Source: Wyeomyia smithii (Eukaryota; Arthropoda; Insecta; Diptera; Culicidae). Taken from it: 64,000 nucleotides of DNA. The stretch covers positions 108,430,665-108,494,664 of the forward strand of contig NC_073696.1 of the NCBI RefSeq assembly GCF_029784165.1, in the 5' to 3' direction. Under the pieces are notes generated by a model. That model saw nothing but the letters and a program-made list of their open reading frames with translations. It searched no databases and was not told the origin of the DNA. Both the position numbers and the translations under genes were made by a program. Positions 31,281 through 42,410 of this stretch are shown here, piece by piece. Position 1 is the stretch's first letter. Every line of letters starts with the position of its first letter.

Positions 31281-32465
31281 CCTTGCGGTCGTGGCTTTGC
31301 ACAAAACTCTCCTGTGATTTTTTGCTTTTCTCCTAGAAAAGTATAGAAATCACTCGCAAAACCGAAGATATGAAAGTGCTACGAAGGGCCGAATGGTATA
31401 TAGCACTCGACTCAGTTCGACGAACTGAGCATTTTTTGTATGTTTGTGTGTATGTATGTATGTGTGTATAATAAACTTTAGGGGTATTTGATAATAAAAT
31501 AGTGACTTGTGATAAAAGAGATCATACCTCTTGCTTTGAGGTTCAAACATCGAATAATCAATTTATCTCAAAGATTACACGACTTATTTGAACATAACTA
31601 GTATCATACGAAGGAGTCATCTCTCAAACTTACAAATAACAAACTTCATAACAGTTTGGTATGTGGTTTAAAAGTTATGGAAAGAAAAGAAATTCAAAGG
31701 CTATTTAAGACTATACCTGCTTTGATCAATATATGTGGTCTCAATATAATTTAAATGTGGTATCGTACCATTTGAATGTTCCCGGTATCGCTCGTGATTG
31801 AATTGTTCGAAATTAAGAGTCATTTCTTTTATTTCGCTATTGAGCATTTACATTACGTTAAATTTAATATTTTATACTTCTGTTACAACATCATTATTTT
31901 AAAATCAAAAAAGTGAATACACATTTATTGGATTGAAGCGTTCATGTAAATCTATTTCTACAAATAATAAGTTTGAATGAGAAAGGCTGGGTCTGACCGC
32001 TAGGTGGATTAATTTAGGTTTTTTTATAGCAAATCTCTTAGAAATGCATGAAATGTAGAGATCTAATGTTGTTTCATTAAAATTTGTTTTAAAAACAAAA
32101 ATTAAATATCAGGGACATGGAAACTTTCGCGTTGGTAGACTCGAGCTTAACCAGAACACATTAAAATTATTCCCAGCACAAACATTTCTTTCATCGATCA
32201 AAAAACTGTAACTTTGACCGTTTTTAAACTAATTAAATTAAAATTAAAAAATAATCCTATTCCCTGAGAAAAGTTACAACTGTACATAAATATGTAGATT
32301 TATAACCTCTCGGTCAACGATATCAAAAAAATCTGTCGCTAGCAACATTACATTTCTTTTTGGTTTTTCCCGATAGTTCCGTGTGGGTCAGTACCCACAT
32401 GGATATTTTCCGAGTGGGTACTACTACCCATACTACCCACAAGAAACGCCGGCCCTGATTCACAC

Positions 32466-32959
32466 CAAAAAAATTGCAAACCATTTTTGGCATTTTGTTT
32501 AGCGTTGGTGTTGTACTTTCCAGCAGCGTAATTTCAGGTAATGTTTCGTGTGTTTAATTTTTCTATCAACTTTTTTAACATGAATTTTTTTTTCGTCAAT
32601 CAAATCAATAGAAATATATTTAAAAATCTTGCTTGTTTTGATCGATTTTTTGTGGGATTGCTGGTGGCCTGGATTAAACTTCAGCAACTCTTACTAATAT
32701 GATTTCGTTCATAACGCTAGATTTGGTGCTTCGTTATCAAACTTAAATATTTTGCTTTTTTGTGCCACGTAAAAACAAACATCACTTATACGACACGATG
32801 CGAGACAAGACACAGCACTTATCGATCTTACTACATTAAAACATGTTATCAAAGTGTGCAAAAACGTGTTGTAAAACGCGATTAATCAGTCGTAGCGATT
32901 GAAAAAGATCTATCAAAGCAGAATTTTCGAAAAATAGTTATTTATAATTTTACCTAAAA
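32466..32959. other. AT-rich DNA between the hAT composite and the decayed mariner
   Basis: No feature recognised in this short AT-rich stretch. Confidence 0.5.
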
Positions 32960-33700
32960 TCCGAAGTATTGCCTATCGCTAACTACAACTTTGTCCCATC
33001 TTTCTGGCAGAATACCATTTCGATCTTTTAGAGTATCCACGAACACAGGCATTTTTCGATGTCTCCATACAATTAAAACTGCTCATCAGTCAGACCATGT
33101 GCTATCAAACGGAACAAGTAATAATCAGACTTTCCTTTTGAGCGTTTCTATGTAAGTTTTGACAACTTTTGCAATATGAGGTGAAGCGTTGTCACGCAGT
33201 TGAATCATATGCCTCAGTTCCTATTGTGACCGTTTTTCGCACAGTGCTTAGCTCAATCGCATCAATTGAAGTCGATACCATTCCTTATTATTGGTGGTTT
33301 CGTTCGGTTTCAACAACTCATATTAAATAACACCGACCTGATAACACCGACTACACACTATAACCGTCGCGTCGAGCTGATGACATAGAAGCATGGCCGG
33401 GTAGTTCTCATGACTTTTTTTCTTTGGGCTGCTTCAATGAATCCATTTTTCTTCATCTGTGAGGATGCGATAAAGAAAACCCTTCCTTTTTTGCAACTGG
33501 AGCATTTTTTCACAAGCTTTGAATCATAACGATCCCAATTTCCTTAGTTTGAATCGTTCCCAAAGCATGCTATTGCTTGGAAATGGCTTAAAGTGGAACT
33601 GCTAATACCGAGACAAGCCGGTCATGCGCACTTACTGCTGACGCCATCTATTGACAAATAGCGAGAACTTAGTTGCGCTTCTAATGATTACACGAAAGTC
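32960..33700 (-). pseudogene. Decayed mariner transposase
   Basis: On the - strand, fragments in several frames read EEKWIHY (first catalytic region, near 33460), LLKPNETTNNKEWYRLQL, LRDNASPHIAKVVKTYIETL (second catalytic Asp) and, near the end, ILPERWDKVV. The order and words match classical mariner transposases of about 345 residues, with DNA-PH as the mark of the second Asp. Stops and frameshifts are frequent, so it is an old relic. It is a different family from the three other Tc1/mariner copies in the window. Inverted termini were not located. Confidence 0.72.
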
Positions 33701-33739
33701 TAAAAATCGCTGCAAAGTGCAATATTACTCACTTCAGAT

Positions 33740-35450
33740 GTGCCTGAAATGGTATGCACCGGTAAGCAGGACGCTAAGCACTTTACGAAAAGCCCCAAGT
33801 GCCCGGCTAGCAACCGGCTACTAAACCACAGACGTGAGGGTGACGCAATTAACGCGAAGAGAAATCAGTTTTTACATCGAAAAATGACATTCAAACTCTT
33901 ATTACTCAGCAACCGCATGCATAATTGGCACAAACTATATTGCATGTTGAAGATCAATCTGTACTCTAACTGCTCAAGTGGTTGCCAAGATGGACGGAGT
34001 ATTCTACTGCAGATGCGTTGTACCGCCACCTTGGTCTACAGAAAGGTTCGCTCAGCTGGTCGATCATGTAACCGTGAAACTAACGGGCCAAAAGCCATTG
34101 GTGGTGGCGGGTGACTTTAACGCTTGGACTGTTGAGTGGGGAAATCGCTGCACTAACCAAAGGGGCCCGATCTTATTGGGAGCTTAGGCGAAGCTCAACT
34201 TAGATCTAGCAACTGTCGGTGCTAAAAGTACCTACAGTAGAAACGGTGCGGAATCGATCTTCGACGTGACGTTCGGCAGCCCGGGACTGATCACAAACTG
34301 AAGAGCGGACAACGGCCACATTAACAGCGACCACCAGTGGTTCAGCTCAGATTCTTTTCCAACACCACGAGCCAAACCCCTGGCCTCCAGCTGCTGAGTC
34401 ACCACAAATAGCGAGTAATGGAAGCCACGCAAAGGTCGAGGAAGCGGCAAGGGTAACGGACGGTGAACTCATTGAGATCACAAACACCCTAAAGGTGAGC
34501 AAGGCACCGGGACCAGAAGAAAATTTGAACCTCGCCATTGAGACGGCCATAAAGGTAGCCGCCGGGTTGTTCAGGGTGGTCATGCAGAACTGCCTAGACG
34601 ACTGCCTCTTCCCGGAAGCGACAGAGACCGGTACTACTACCGAAGGCCGGGAAATCACCAGGAGACTTATAGACCAATCTGTCTGCTAGACACAGCGAGT
34701 AAGGTGCTCGAGAGTGTAATCCTCAACAGACTTGTGAGATTCACCGAGAGTAAAACCGGTCTGTTAAGCAACCAGTTCGGCTTCCGCAAAGGTAAGTCCA
34801 CGGTGGATGCTATTCTGAACTAAACTGGAGTTAGTGCATCATAACAACCGAAATTTGGAACAGGAGACAGCGATTAGTGCCGGTGAATGGGTAATGGTCG
34901 ACGACAAGTGCCACGTCGACTATGCGTGCAAGAAAGCTTTCACGACTATAGCGGCATTATCGCGCATGACGGCAAATAACTCGGCGGTATTCAGCAGCAG
35001 GCGGAAGCTGCTAGCTAGCTTGGCAACGTCTATACTCAGGTATGGCGGGCCCGTGTGGTGGTACTTCCAGTCACCGCGGTAAACTGGAAAGCACCTGCAG
35101 GCTCATGTGCCTGAGTTATACGAGGCAATATGCGTCCTGAGATAGCCAGACGAATCGAGAGGCTCCATCGGGAAATTATCTACCACCTGACGCAGATACT
35201 CTCAGGCCATGGCTGCTTCAGGCAGTACCTGTACAAGTTTGGGCTCGTGGAGTCACCTATGTGTCCACAATGAGCGGGCGTGGAAGAAACCGCTGAGCAT
35301 GTGCTATTCGATGGTTCTCGTTTCGCACAGTTAAGGAGCGAAATGTTAACAGTGAACGGGCCAAATACTACTCCGGAATACATAGTGGGAAAGATGTGCG
35401 AAGACGAGAGCACCAGCAGAGCAGAATCTGAAAATATCAATAATTAGAAG
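33740..35450 (+). mobile_element. R1-like non-LTR retrotransposon, heavily decayed
   Basis: The + strand begins with traces of ORF1 zinc knuckles (CTGKQDAKHFTKSPKCPAS near 33745). Then comes endonuclease (VVAKMDGVFYCRCVVPPPWS near 33980 and GQKPLVVAGDFNAWTVEWG near 34110), a linker (EVSKAPGPEENL near 34500) and RT start (NRLVRFTESKTGLLSNQFGF near 34760). Sequence then jumps to the C-terminal part (LLASLATSILRYGGPVWWY near 35040) and a final HC-type block (AEHVLFDGSRFAQLRSEML near 35300). The RT core with the catalytic aspartates is deleted. The gag-type knuckles and C-terminal block point to the R1 clade. Many stops interrupt it. Confidence 0.72.
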
Positions 35451-35619
35451 TATTTTAAAATATTTCTAACTTTTACACAGCTTTGCAGAAACTATAAATC
35501 ACTTGAGTAATTTAAAAATGGCTTCAAACCCATAATTAAGATTTCTGACGTATTGTCGATTGGATTTATTGGGGAGTATATGAGCATTCCTGTTTTTGAA
35601 AGTCGTTGGTTTTGGTTTT

Positions 35620-35942
35620 CTAGATGTTCTACAACTACATCATCCCCAACGTGCACTGCCCTCACGAAGACCCGGTGTAAAAGCGTTCAATGTGCAACTG
35701 GAATAACTCTACGACAGCTGACCGCCTCGAGATATCTAGATCGTCGTCGTAGGCATGAGCGCTCAGTTTGGAAGTCACGAAATGTACAAAACCTTGATTG
35801 GCCCACACAACCTGCACACCGAGACGAACCACAACGGCTAGCGGTGCGTTAACTTTGCAGCTTCCTGAGGACTGGTACTCCGAAGTACCTTCATTTTCTG
35901 CAAAAACATTCACGAACCACTTGGAGATCCCCTAACCAACAT
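35620..35942 (+). pseudogene. RTE-like family 2 (+ strand), endonuclease part before the copy C insertion
   Basis: In + strand frames the pieces FYNYIIPNVHCPHEDP, LIGPHNLHTETNHNG, RCVNFAAS and LVLRSTFIFCKNIHEPLGDP follow the order of an RTE-type endonuclease. The reading is cut at 35942, exactly at the TSD of copy C, and resumes at 38566. Frameshifts are several. The sequence just left (35553-35620) may be its 5' part. This family is clearly different from the - strand copies A to E. Confidence 0.7.
35930..35942. repeat. 13-bp target-site duplication of RTE copy C (left copy)
   Basis: CCCTAACCAACAT occurs here, next to the 3' end of copy C, and again at 38566-38578, next to its 5' end. Both copies are identical. 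Confidence 0.88.
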
Positions 35943-35973
35943 TACTTACTTTACTTTTAAGGCGACAGACCGA

Positions 35974-37011
35974 TTATCGATCCAGTGCCGAATCCAGAAT
36001 ACGTCGCAATGTCCCTCGGTCTTGGGCTGCTATCCTCCAATCGCCCCTAACACCTATTTCGCGTGCATCCTCGTTGACAGCACACATCCAACGAGTGCGG
36101 GGTCTACCTCGAAGTCGACGACCTCTATTGGGATTCCTGCTAAATATAGTTTTCGATTGACGCTCATCCGGCATTCTCGCTACATGCCCAGCCCACTGAA
36201 GCCTGCCGTGTTTTATCCGCTTGACTATATCCGCCGATTTGTATGCCTGGTACACTTCATGGTTCATGCGTCTGCGCCAAACACCATTTTCTAGTTTGCC
36301 GCCAAGGATTGAACGCAAAATCCTACGCTCAAAAACACCAAGATCTCGCCGATCAGCCTATTTCAGCGTCCATGATTCATGGCCGTAGAGAGCCACCGGA
36401 AAAATCAGTGTTTTATAGAGTGCAAGTTTAGTACGGATTTGCAGACTGCGGGACCTTAGCTGGTTACGTAATCCGTAAAAGGCCCTGTTTGCGGCTGCTA
36501 TCCGCCTCTTTTTCTCACGGCTATCCTCGTTGGCACATGTCACTAATGTTCCCAGGTAGATAAATTCGTCAACTACTTCAAATGTTTCTCCATCTAGCAC
36601 CACCGCAGCACCAACACCCGAAGGACTACCACGCACTCTGCCAGCCACCATGTATTTCGTTTTGGCAGAATTTATGACGAGCTCTACTCTCGCAGCTTCC
36701 CTCCTGAGAGGTCCGAAGGCCTCTTCCACAGCTCTACGGTTGATACCAATGATGTCGATATCGTCCGCTAAACCGAGAAGCATGTGCGACTTCTTAATTA
36801 TGGTGCCGCTTCTCTGCACACCAGCCCTCCGTATAGCACCTTCCAATGCAATGTTGAACAATAAGTTCGACAGCCCGTCGCCCTGCTTCAAACCATCTAA
36901 CGTCACGAACGAGTCCGATATCTCACCGGCTATCCTGACGCTTGATGTAGAACCTTCAAGGGTGGCACGAATCAGCCTAATCAGCTTTGCTGGGAAGCCA
37001 TGTTCAATCAT
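35974..37011 (-). pseudogene. Copy C RT core and C-terminal tail
   Basis: The RT core (36358-37011) starts MIEHGFPAKLIRLIRATLEG and contains TLDGLKQGDGLSNLL and LLGLADDIDIIGINRRAVEE, where FADD is LADD. The frame ends at HESWTLK. After a frame change, 35974-36318 gives the tail: RSILGGKLENGVWRRRMNHE, HGRLQWAGHVARMPDERQSK and RGRPRTRWMCAVNEDAREIG. The tail is the arginine-rich C-terminus of the family. There are few lesions for a copy with such a large internal deletion. Confidence 0.84.
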
Positions 37012-37017
37012 GATCTG

Positions 37018-38055
37018 TCATAACTCATTTCTCTTGACTGAATCGTACGCTGCCCTGAAGTCTATGAACAGATGGTGCGTCTGCAAGTTGTGTTCTCGAA
37101 ATTTATCGAGGATTTGTCGCAAGGTAAACATTTGGTCCGTCGTGGAGCGTCCCCCTCGAAAACCGCATTGGTACTCGCCAACAAAGGTCTCCTGCAACGG
37201 CCTCAGTCTGTGGAACAGTATGCGGGAGAGAAGGTTCCCTTCAAATCTTTCCTCAATCCGTTCATCAACTTTCTGCGAGTACTCTGCAGCCACTCCTTCA
37301 GTTGATAGCCGCTGGTTGTTCAACTGCATCCTCCTCGTTGCCTTGGATTTCAGCACGTTGGACAGCCGGGCGCGGATTTTGGCTACTACGAGATAGTGAT
37401 CCGAGTCAACGTTCGGTCCTCTGAACGACCTCACGTCTGTAACGTCTGAAAAGTGCCGTCCATCAATCAGAACGTGGTCAATTTGAGAGCAAAGCTCTCC
37501 ATTCGGGTGCATCCAGGTGTGCTTACGTATGTTCCGGCGTGCAAAATAAGTGCTACATATAGCCATCCCCCTAACTGCAGCGAAATTAACAAGCCTCAGG
37601 CCATTGTCATTCGTAGTAGAGTGGAAGCTTTCCCTACCAGTTACGGGGCGGAAGAAGTCTTCCTGCCCGACCTGTGCATTTGCATCTCCGATGACAATCT
37701 TTATATCGTGTCCTGGGCACTCATTGTATGTCTTTTCCAGGAGCTCATAGAACTCCTCCTTTTCGTCATCGGGTTTCTCGTTGGTCGGTGCGTACACATT
37801 TATTAGGCTGTAGTTGAAGAATTTGCCCTTAATTCTCAACACGCATATACGGTCACTGATCGGCCTACATCTAATGAAACGCTTCATCTGTTTTCCAATT
37901 AGCACGAAACCGACTCCTCTTTCTGCTTTCACGCCGCCGCTATAGTGGATGTGGTACTTAAATGAAGTGTCCGCAATAGGATCTACTGCTCGGAACTCGC
38001 GTTCTCCCGATTTCGGCCACCGCACCTCTTGGATAGCTGCAACCTCCACATTCAC
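37018..38055 (-). pseudogene. Copy C endonuclease fused by deletion to the RT start
   Basis: A single 345-codon frame runs from VEVAAIQEVRWPKSGEREFR through RFFNYSLIN-like (KFFNYSLINVYAPTNEKPDD), IVIGDANAQVGQEDFF, STTNDNGLRLVNFAAVRGMA, QIDHVLIDGRHFSDVTDVRS and NVDSDHYLVVAKIRARLSN. All endonuclease motifs look intact. After VDERIEERFEG it passes directly into RT sequence (SRILFHRLRPLQETF, GGRSTTDQMFTLRQI, FIDFRAAYDSVKRNEL). Compared with copy B about 200 codons of linker and fingers are gone, yet the frame is kept. Confidence 0.86.
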
Positions 38056-38565
38056 CTTCCGCAGCTCTCTAGCCAGGATACTTGCGCGTGCCGGTTCGAG
38101 TAGAGTCCATACATTCCAAGTACCGAGTTTCCAATAATCGTTGTCCTTTTTCGTTCGCCTAGGTCCATGCCGATTATTCCGTTCCGTATTTATATCTGGA
38201 TTGTTCGTAGTATTTAAAATTCAGTATGCTGCCTTACTAGGGCCGCGATACCTAGTCTCGCGACGGGGCAACCGTCTTTGATATAGCTGGCGAGACACCG
38301 CGTTTCATGATTCAGCAGCCCGCTCCGGATCAGACGCTGTTGTACGCCGCCCCTAACATGGGGGAACAGCCGCGTACATTCCCCCTTCCCAGTCAGCATA
38401 CGACCAAAGTTTCCACCGGGGTTAGTTACCCGATCTCCGCTAAGGTTACTCGTATCCCGGTTGGCACCACGTGGAGGTTGGGATAGGAGTTGCTGGACAG
38501 AGGTGAATGACCACAATAGGATTTCAAGTGACACGTGTCCAACCATTCGCCAACTCCCTAACCAA

Positions 38566-39650
38566 CCCTAACCAACATATAGCAAACTAAATTAACTCTG
38601 TTTCCATCGACAACCGGTTCTTCTTAGACATTATCAACATACGCACCAATCGCGGTATGGACATTGACTTGTACCACTACCTTCAACGGCTCAACATGAA
38701 GCAGCCTCAGGACTCCCAAGCTGCGAAGGAATACGCGCAATAGCTCGAAGCGGTACTACCCACGGTGGAGGGGCTTGGCGCATCACCTATTGAAGACGGG
38801 TGGTGCATGGGGGACCGAAATACCAACACCTGAAGTGGAGGCATCGACCGGCAGAAATGACCGGTATGACGGACAATGCGAGGAAGCGGTGAATGAGAAG
38901 AACCGAAACTGGGCGTTATATCGTGAAAAATCATGAGGGAGAACAAGGCCAAGTACAAACGGGCACGAAGCGACATGGCCACGTTTCTCAGGAGCTCAAG
39001 CTCAAGAAGGTTAACGGATGCAAGTGAGGTTGTCGACAGGTGGAAGGAGTACTTTGATGGACCAACCCAACTTCTAGCCGACACAGGGAGATTTTCTAAG
39101 AAGAAAAATCCTCGAGATCATGCCTTCTATTGCATGAAAAAGTAAAACTGTTGGCACCGGTCCTTTACTTAAAGAGTCATAACCTAGGGTCCTGGGTGGA
39201 GTCGCCTTCCCGGATGATTGACACAACAAGAACAGTGGCGGAACTAGACCGACGGAAAATAAGCCAAAACAAATATACGAAGCCGCCAGCAAAACACGAC
39301 TGTTGAGCATGGAAGAGAGACCATGGTTAGTGAGCTAAACTGGGCCATTTGCAGGCTTTAGGAGTAGCTGTCAGACGAGTGGATGAAAGGAATCATCTGC
39401 CCCACATACAAAAAGGGTGATAGGCTGTAAAGCCGCAACTACTGCGGCATCTCGTTTACCAATAGCCGCCTACAAAACACTCTTGCAGATCCTTTTCCGT
39501 GGTCTATCATGTTTAACCAGAAGGTTCTTGGGCTAGTACCAAGCAGGTTTTTTGAAAGCTCCCGCAACCACGGACCAGATCTTTTAAATCTGACAAAGTT
39601 TACAGAAATGCCGCAAATACAACGTGCATCATATCATCATTGACAGTCGA
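38566..39650 (+). pseudogene. RTE-like family 2 (+ strand), part after the copy C insertion
   Basis: Directly after the TSD the + strand gives IDNRFF and then LDIINIRTNRGMDIDLYHYL, which continues the endonuclease cut at 35942. Further pieces are MRENKAKYKRARSDMATFLR and VVDRWKEYFDG (linker, near 38930-39060), WMKGIICPTYKKGDRL and YCGISFTN (RT start, near 39380-39460), and a SSRNHGPDLLNLTKF-like block near 39560-39600. The RT core beyond about 39650 is missing. Many frameshifts make it an old relic. Confidence 0.68.
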
Positions 39651-40734
39651 TCGATAACAGTTATGGCTAACGATGACGTGATTGATCAAGATCATCATGG
39701 CGCAAGTGCTACGGAGCAGGCATGTCCAAACCCACCACACCACACGCGTGTGTGTTTTGAGCGATACAACGGAGGGTATTTTAATTGCCCTTCAGTGCTT
39801 ATACAAAACGAAAACCCACAGTGTTCTTAATAAAACAACCCTTCAGAAGCGACGGCAAACACAGGCCCGAGTGTTCCCGACGTCGTGAGCCCTCGGGAGC
39901 CCGCTGGCTAACACGTGTTTTCTCAAACGCTTCATTTTTACAAAACTACATTGGAAAAAAATATTGCAGGTGGTTGTATGCGATGACTACCGTCATTATT
40001 ATACCATTGTCGATCTCGTCGTGGCGACCAATGCTTGTGTGTTCCCCGAAACTGCAAGCCCTCGGTTGCCTCATGTGCCTATGTTAAAAACCCTCGGCTC
40101 GTGTGTTAATGAATGGCTCTCCAGTGTTTTGTTTTTAGCTAGCGACGGAGGGTAATACGAATAGCCCTGCGTGGTGTGTTTGTTAGCAGATGGGCCACAT
40201 GCGCTTTAGTGAGCTGTGTTTTCCCCATGCCTGCACGGGGTATGTGAGTGTTTTGGGGATAATCTCGAGTCCATTTTAGGGGCACAGAGGATTAAGATAA
40301 AGTGATGGACTTTCCTATTTGCTGTTTAGCATCGTCCTTGAAGGTGTGTTCTGGAGGGCGGGCACAAGGTCGGTTCAGCTTTTGGGTTTCGCGATGACTT
40401 TTACATGATAACACGTAATTTTACGAGGACGAAGGATGTTTCTGCGGATTTCTTTCACTGTTGCGGATGTTTCATAGAAATCCGAAGAATCCACGTGTTT
40501 AAATAATATAGTGTTGGCATCTCTACGCCCAAACCTAAGTCCGACTGAATGCCGAAGCCAGACGAATCAGACTGCTGATAAATGCATCGATAATGAAATA
40601 CGTGCGAACATAAAGATTACAGTATTAGCCTGCCAGCTCTCTGAACTACGAGAAAAGTATGATCGTGGAGTCACTGGTGATCGCCTACAGTAACACCATA
40701 TAATAAATCCAGCACATCAGGTTGTATATCGTGC
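39651..40734. other. Unrecognised, probably repetitive DNA
   Basis: No domain was recognised. Two similar blocks occur about 370 bases apart: a GCGATACAACGGAGGGTATT-type word at 39760 and a GCGACGGAGGGTAAT word at 40142. Each lies near a GTGTTCC and AGCCCTCGG word. A short frame at 40511-40693 (MLASLRPNLSPTECRSQTN) has no match I can name. The two blocks suggest a degraded tandem or LTR-like structure. Confidence 0.35.
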
Positions 40735-42410
40735 TTTTCCCCACTTCGGACTCCTCGCGTGCTCCACAGCTTGTTCGTCACTCATAATCGTCATCCTGTT
40801 CCTGCTCTGCTCAGCCGGCTCCTCCCCGTTCAAAAGCGCCTGAAAAATCTCATTCCACCTGGTTGCAACCGTTGGTTTATCAATAAACAGGTTGCCGTCC
40901 TTGTCATTACACATGACCAGCACAGGGCAATTTCTGCTTCTGACACTGTTGACTGTTCTACAGAAGCGCCGCACGTCGTTTTGAGCATAGCTGTCCTCTG
41001 CGCTGGCGAGCACCTACTCCTCGTACTCGCGCTTCTTCCGACGGTGGGTTCTATTTTCGGCACCTCTGCCCCCTGTACCTTTCTCTGTTCTGACTACATC
41101 TCCACAGCCCTTTCATGTCTTCCACTCCTTCCTCCTGCTGTTCTGCGATCCGTTGATCCAGCTCTCTGGCGTATTCTGCTGCCATGCCATCAGCTCTCTC
41201 AGCCGCTGAATGTTGAAACGCGTCGTCCTCTCTGTACGAGATTTCAGCACGTTCAACAACCGTGCGCGGATCTTACAAACGACGGGATATAGTCAGAGTC
41301 AATGTTTGGTCCCCGAAAAGACCTAACATCAGTAACATCCGGAGAGTGCCGACCGTCAATCAGTACGTGATCGATCTGGAAGCAGGCTCCTCCATTTGGA
41401 TGCCTCCAGGTGTGTTTCCGAATATTCAAACGTGGAAAACAAAAACTACACATGGCCATTCCTCTGGCCGCGCCAAAGTTTTAATTGGTTGAAGATTGGA
41501 GGCTATGCGTTCCATGGATCGGACGAGAGAAATCCTCCCTTCCAACTCGTGCGTTCGCGTCTCCGATGACGACTTTTACGTCGTGTTTTGGGCACTCGTC
41601 ATAGATTCAAGCTTGTCAGAAAACTCATCTCATTGGATTCCTTGTCGTTCGTCGGTGCGTGGGTGTTGATTAAACTGTAGTTAAAGAATTTGTCCTCAAT
41701 CTTCAACATGCATATACGGTCATCTACGGGCCTCCACCGGATGACTCTTGTTTTCTGATTTCCCAGCACTACGAAACAAACGCCCCGTTCCGCTGCTTTG
41801 CCGCCACTGTAGTAAATGGATGTGGTACTTGAAAGAAGTGTGTGCAATAGGGTCTGTTGCAAGGAATTTGGCCACCGAACCTCCTGAATCGCTGCGATTT
41901 CGACTCCTTGCCGCAGTGTTCTCGAGCAAGCAAGCCAGCCCGCGCCGGTTTATTGAGAGATCCGACGTTTCAAGTACCCGATTTCCAACCGTTTACCCTA
42001 ATCTTTTTCAGTGTTTTTAGCCTAAGTCTTTGCCGATTGATCCGTTCCGCATTTCTAAATTCGTTGTTCGTGGTTAAAGAAAGGTTTCGGTATGCTAGCT
42101 TACCAGGATCGCGATACCTACATCCTGCTGATGGAGTTGCCATCTCAGGTGTAGCTGGCGGAATACAGCATTCAGCCGCCCGCTCCGGGTCAGACGCTGT
42201 TGTACGCCGCCCCTTGCATGGGGTCACAGCCGCGTATGACCCTCTTCCCAGTCAGCATACGACCATAATTTCAACCGGGGGTTACCCGATCTTCACTAAG
42301 GTTACTCGTATCCCGGTCGGCACCTCGTGGACGTTAGGATAGGAGTTGCAGGACAGAGGTGAATGACCACAATAGGATCTCAAGTTACGCGTGTCGAACC
42401 ATTCGCCAAC
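40735..42410 (-). mobile_element. RTE-like family 1, copy E (5' end present, RT missing)
   Basis: The - strand copy starts at the family 5' end (GGTTGGCGAATGGTT near 42405). It runs through 5' UTR and endonuclease fragments (KFFNYSLINTHAPTNDKESN, LNIRKHTWRHPNGGACFQID, LIDGRHSPDVTDVRSFRGPN) into the linker (MLASAEDSYAQNDVRRFC) and stops at MTIMSDEQAVEHA near 40735, before the RT. Several deletions and frameshifts are present. A copy that keeps its 5' end but lacks the 3' end cannot arise by simple 5' truncation, so later deletion or rearrangement is needed. It is closest to copy B. Confidence 0.85.

Larger units (their letters stand above)
28958..31987. repeat. 3-kb interspersed repeat starting GCCTTTCTCCTAGAAAGG
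   Basis: The start (CCTTTCTCCTAGAAAGGTATAG near 28959) and a second diverged start at about 31323 (CTTTTCTCCTAGAAAAGTATAG) show two related copies, each followed by a GCATTTT, (TG)n-rich segment. The first copy carries the tandem units at 29134-30200. The unit ends with GAGAAAGGC at 31979-31987, the inverse of GCCTTTCTC at 28958. This 9-bp inverted terminus is weak evidence for a DNA element. No reading frame of note. Confidence 0.55.
27169..32457. mobile_element. Composite bounded by hAT-type termini, 5.3 kb, with 8-bp TSD
   Basis: The left end CAGGGCCGGCGT (27169-27180) is the exact inverse of the right end ACGCCGGCCCTG (32446-32457). Both are flanked by the identical 8-mer ATTCACAC (27161-27168 and 32458-32465), which fits the hAT target pattern nTnnnnAn. 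No hAT transposase is visible inside. The interior is occupied by a broken Tc1/mariner (about 27380-28900) and a 3-kb repeat (28958-31987). The hAT was probably a small non-autonomous element that later elements filled. Capture of the whole block in one event is the alternative. Confidence 0.85.
35943..38565 (-). mobile_element. RTE-like family 1, copy C (both ends present, internal deletion)
   Basis: This - strand copy has the family's 5' end (GGTTGGCGAATGGTT on the element strand, also in copy E), a 5' UTR of about 500 bp, endonuclease, RT, C-terminal tail and a 3' end of AAGTAAAGTAAGTA repeats. The 13-bp TSD proves a complete insertion. The linker between endonuclease and RT is deleted in frame. 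The host of the insertion is a + strand RTE endonuclease, so copy C is younger than that element. It is the best copy for defining the ends of the family. Confidence 0.9.
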
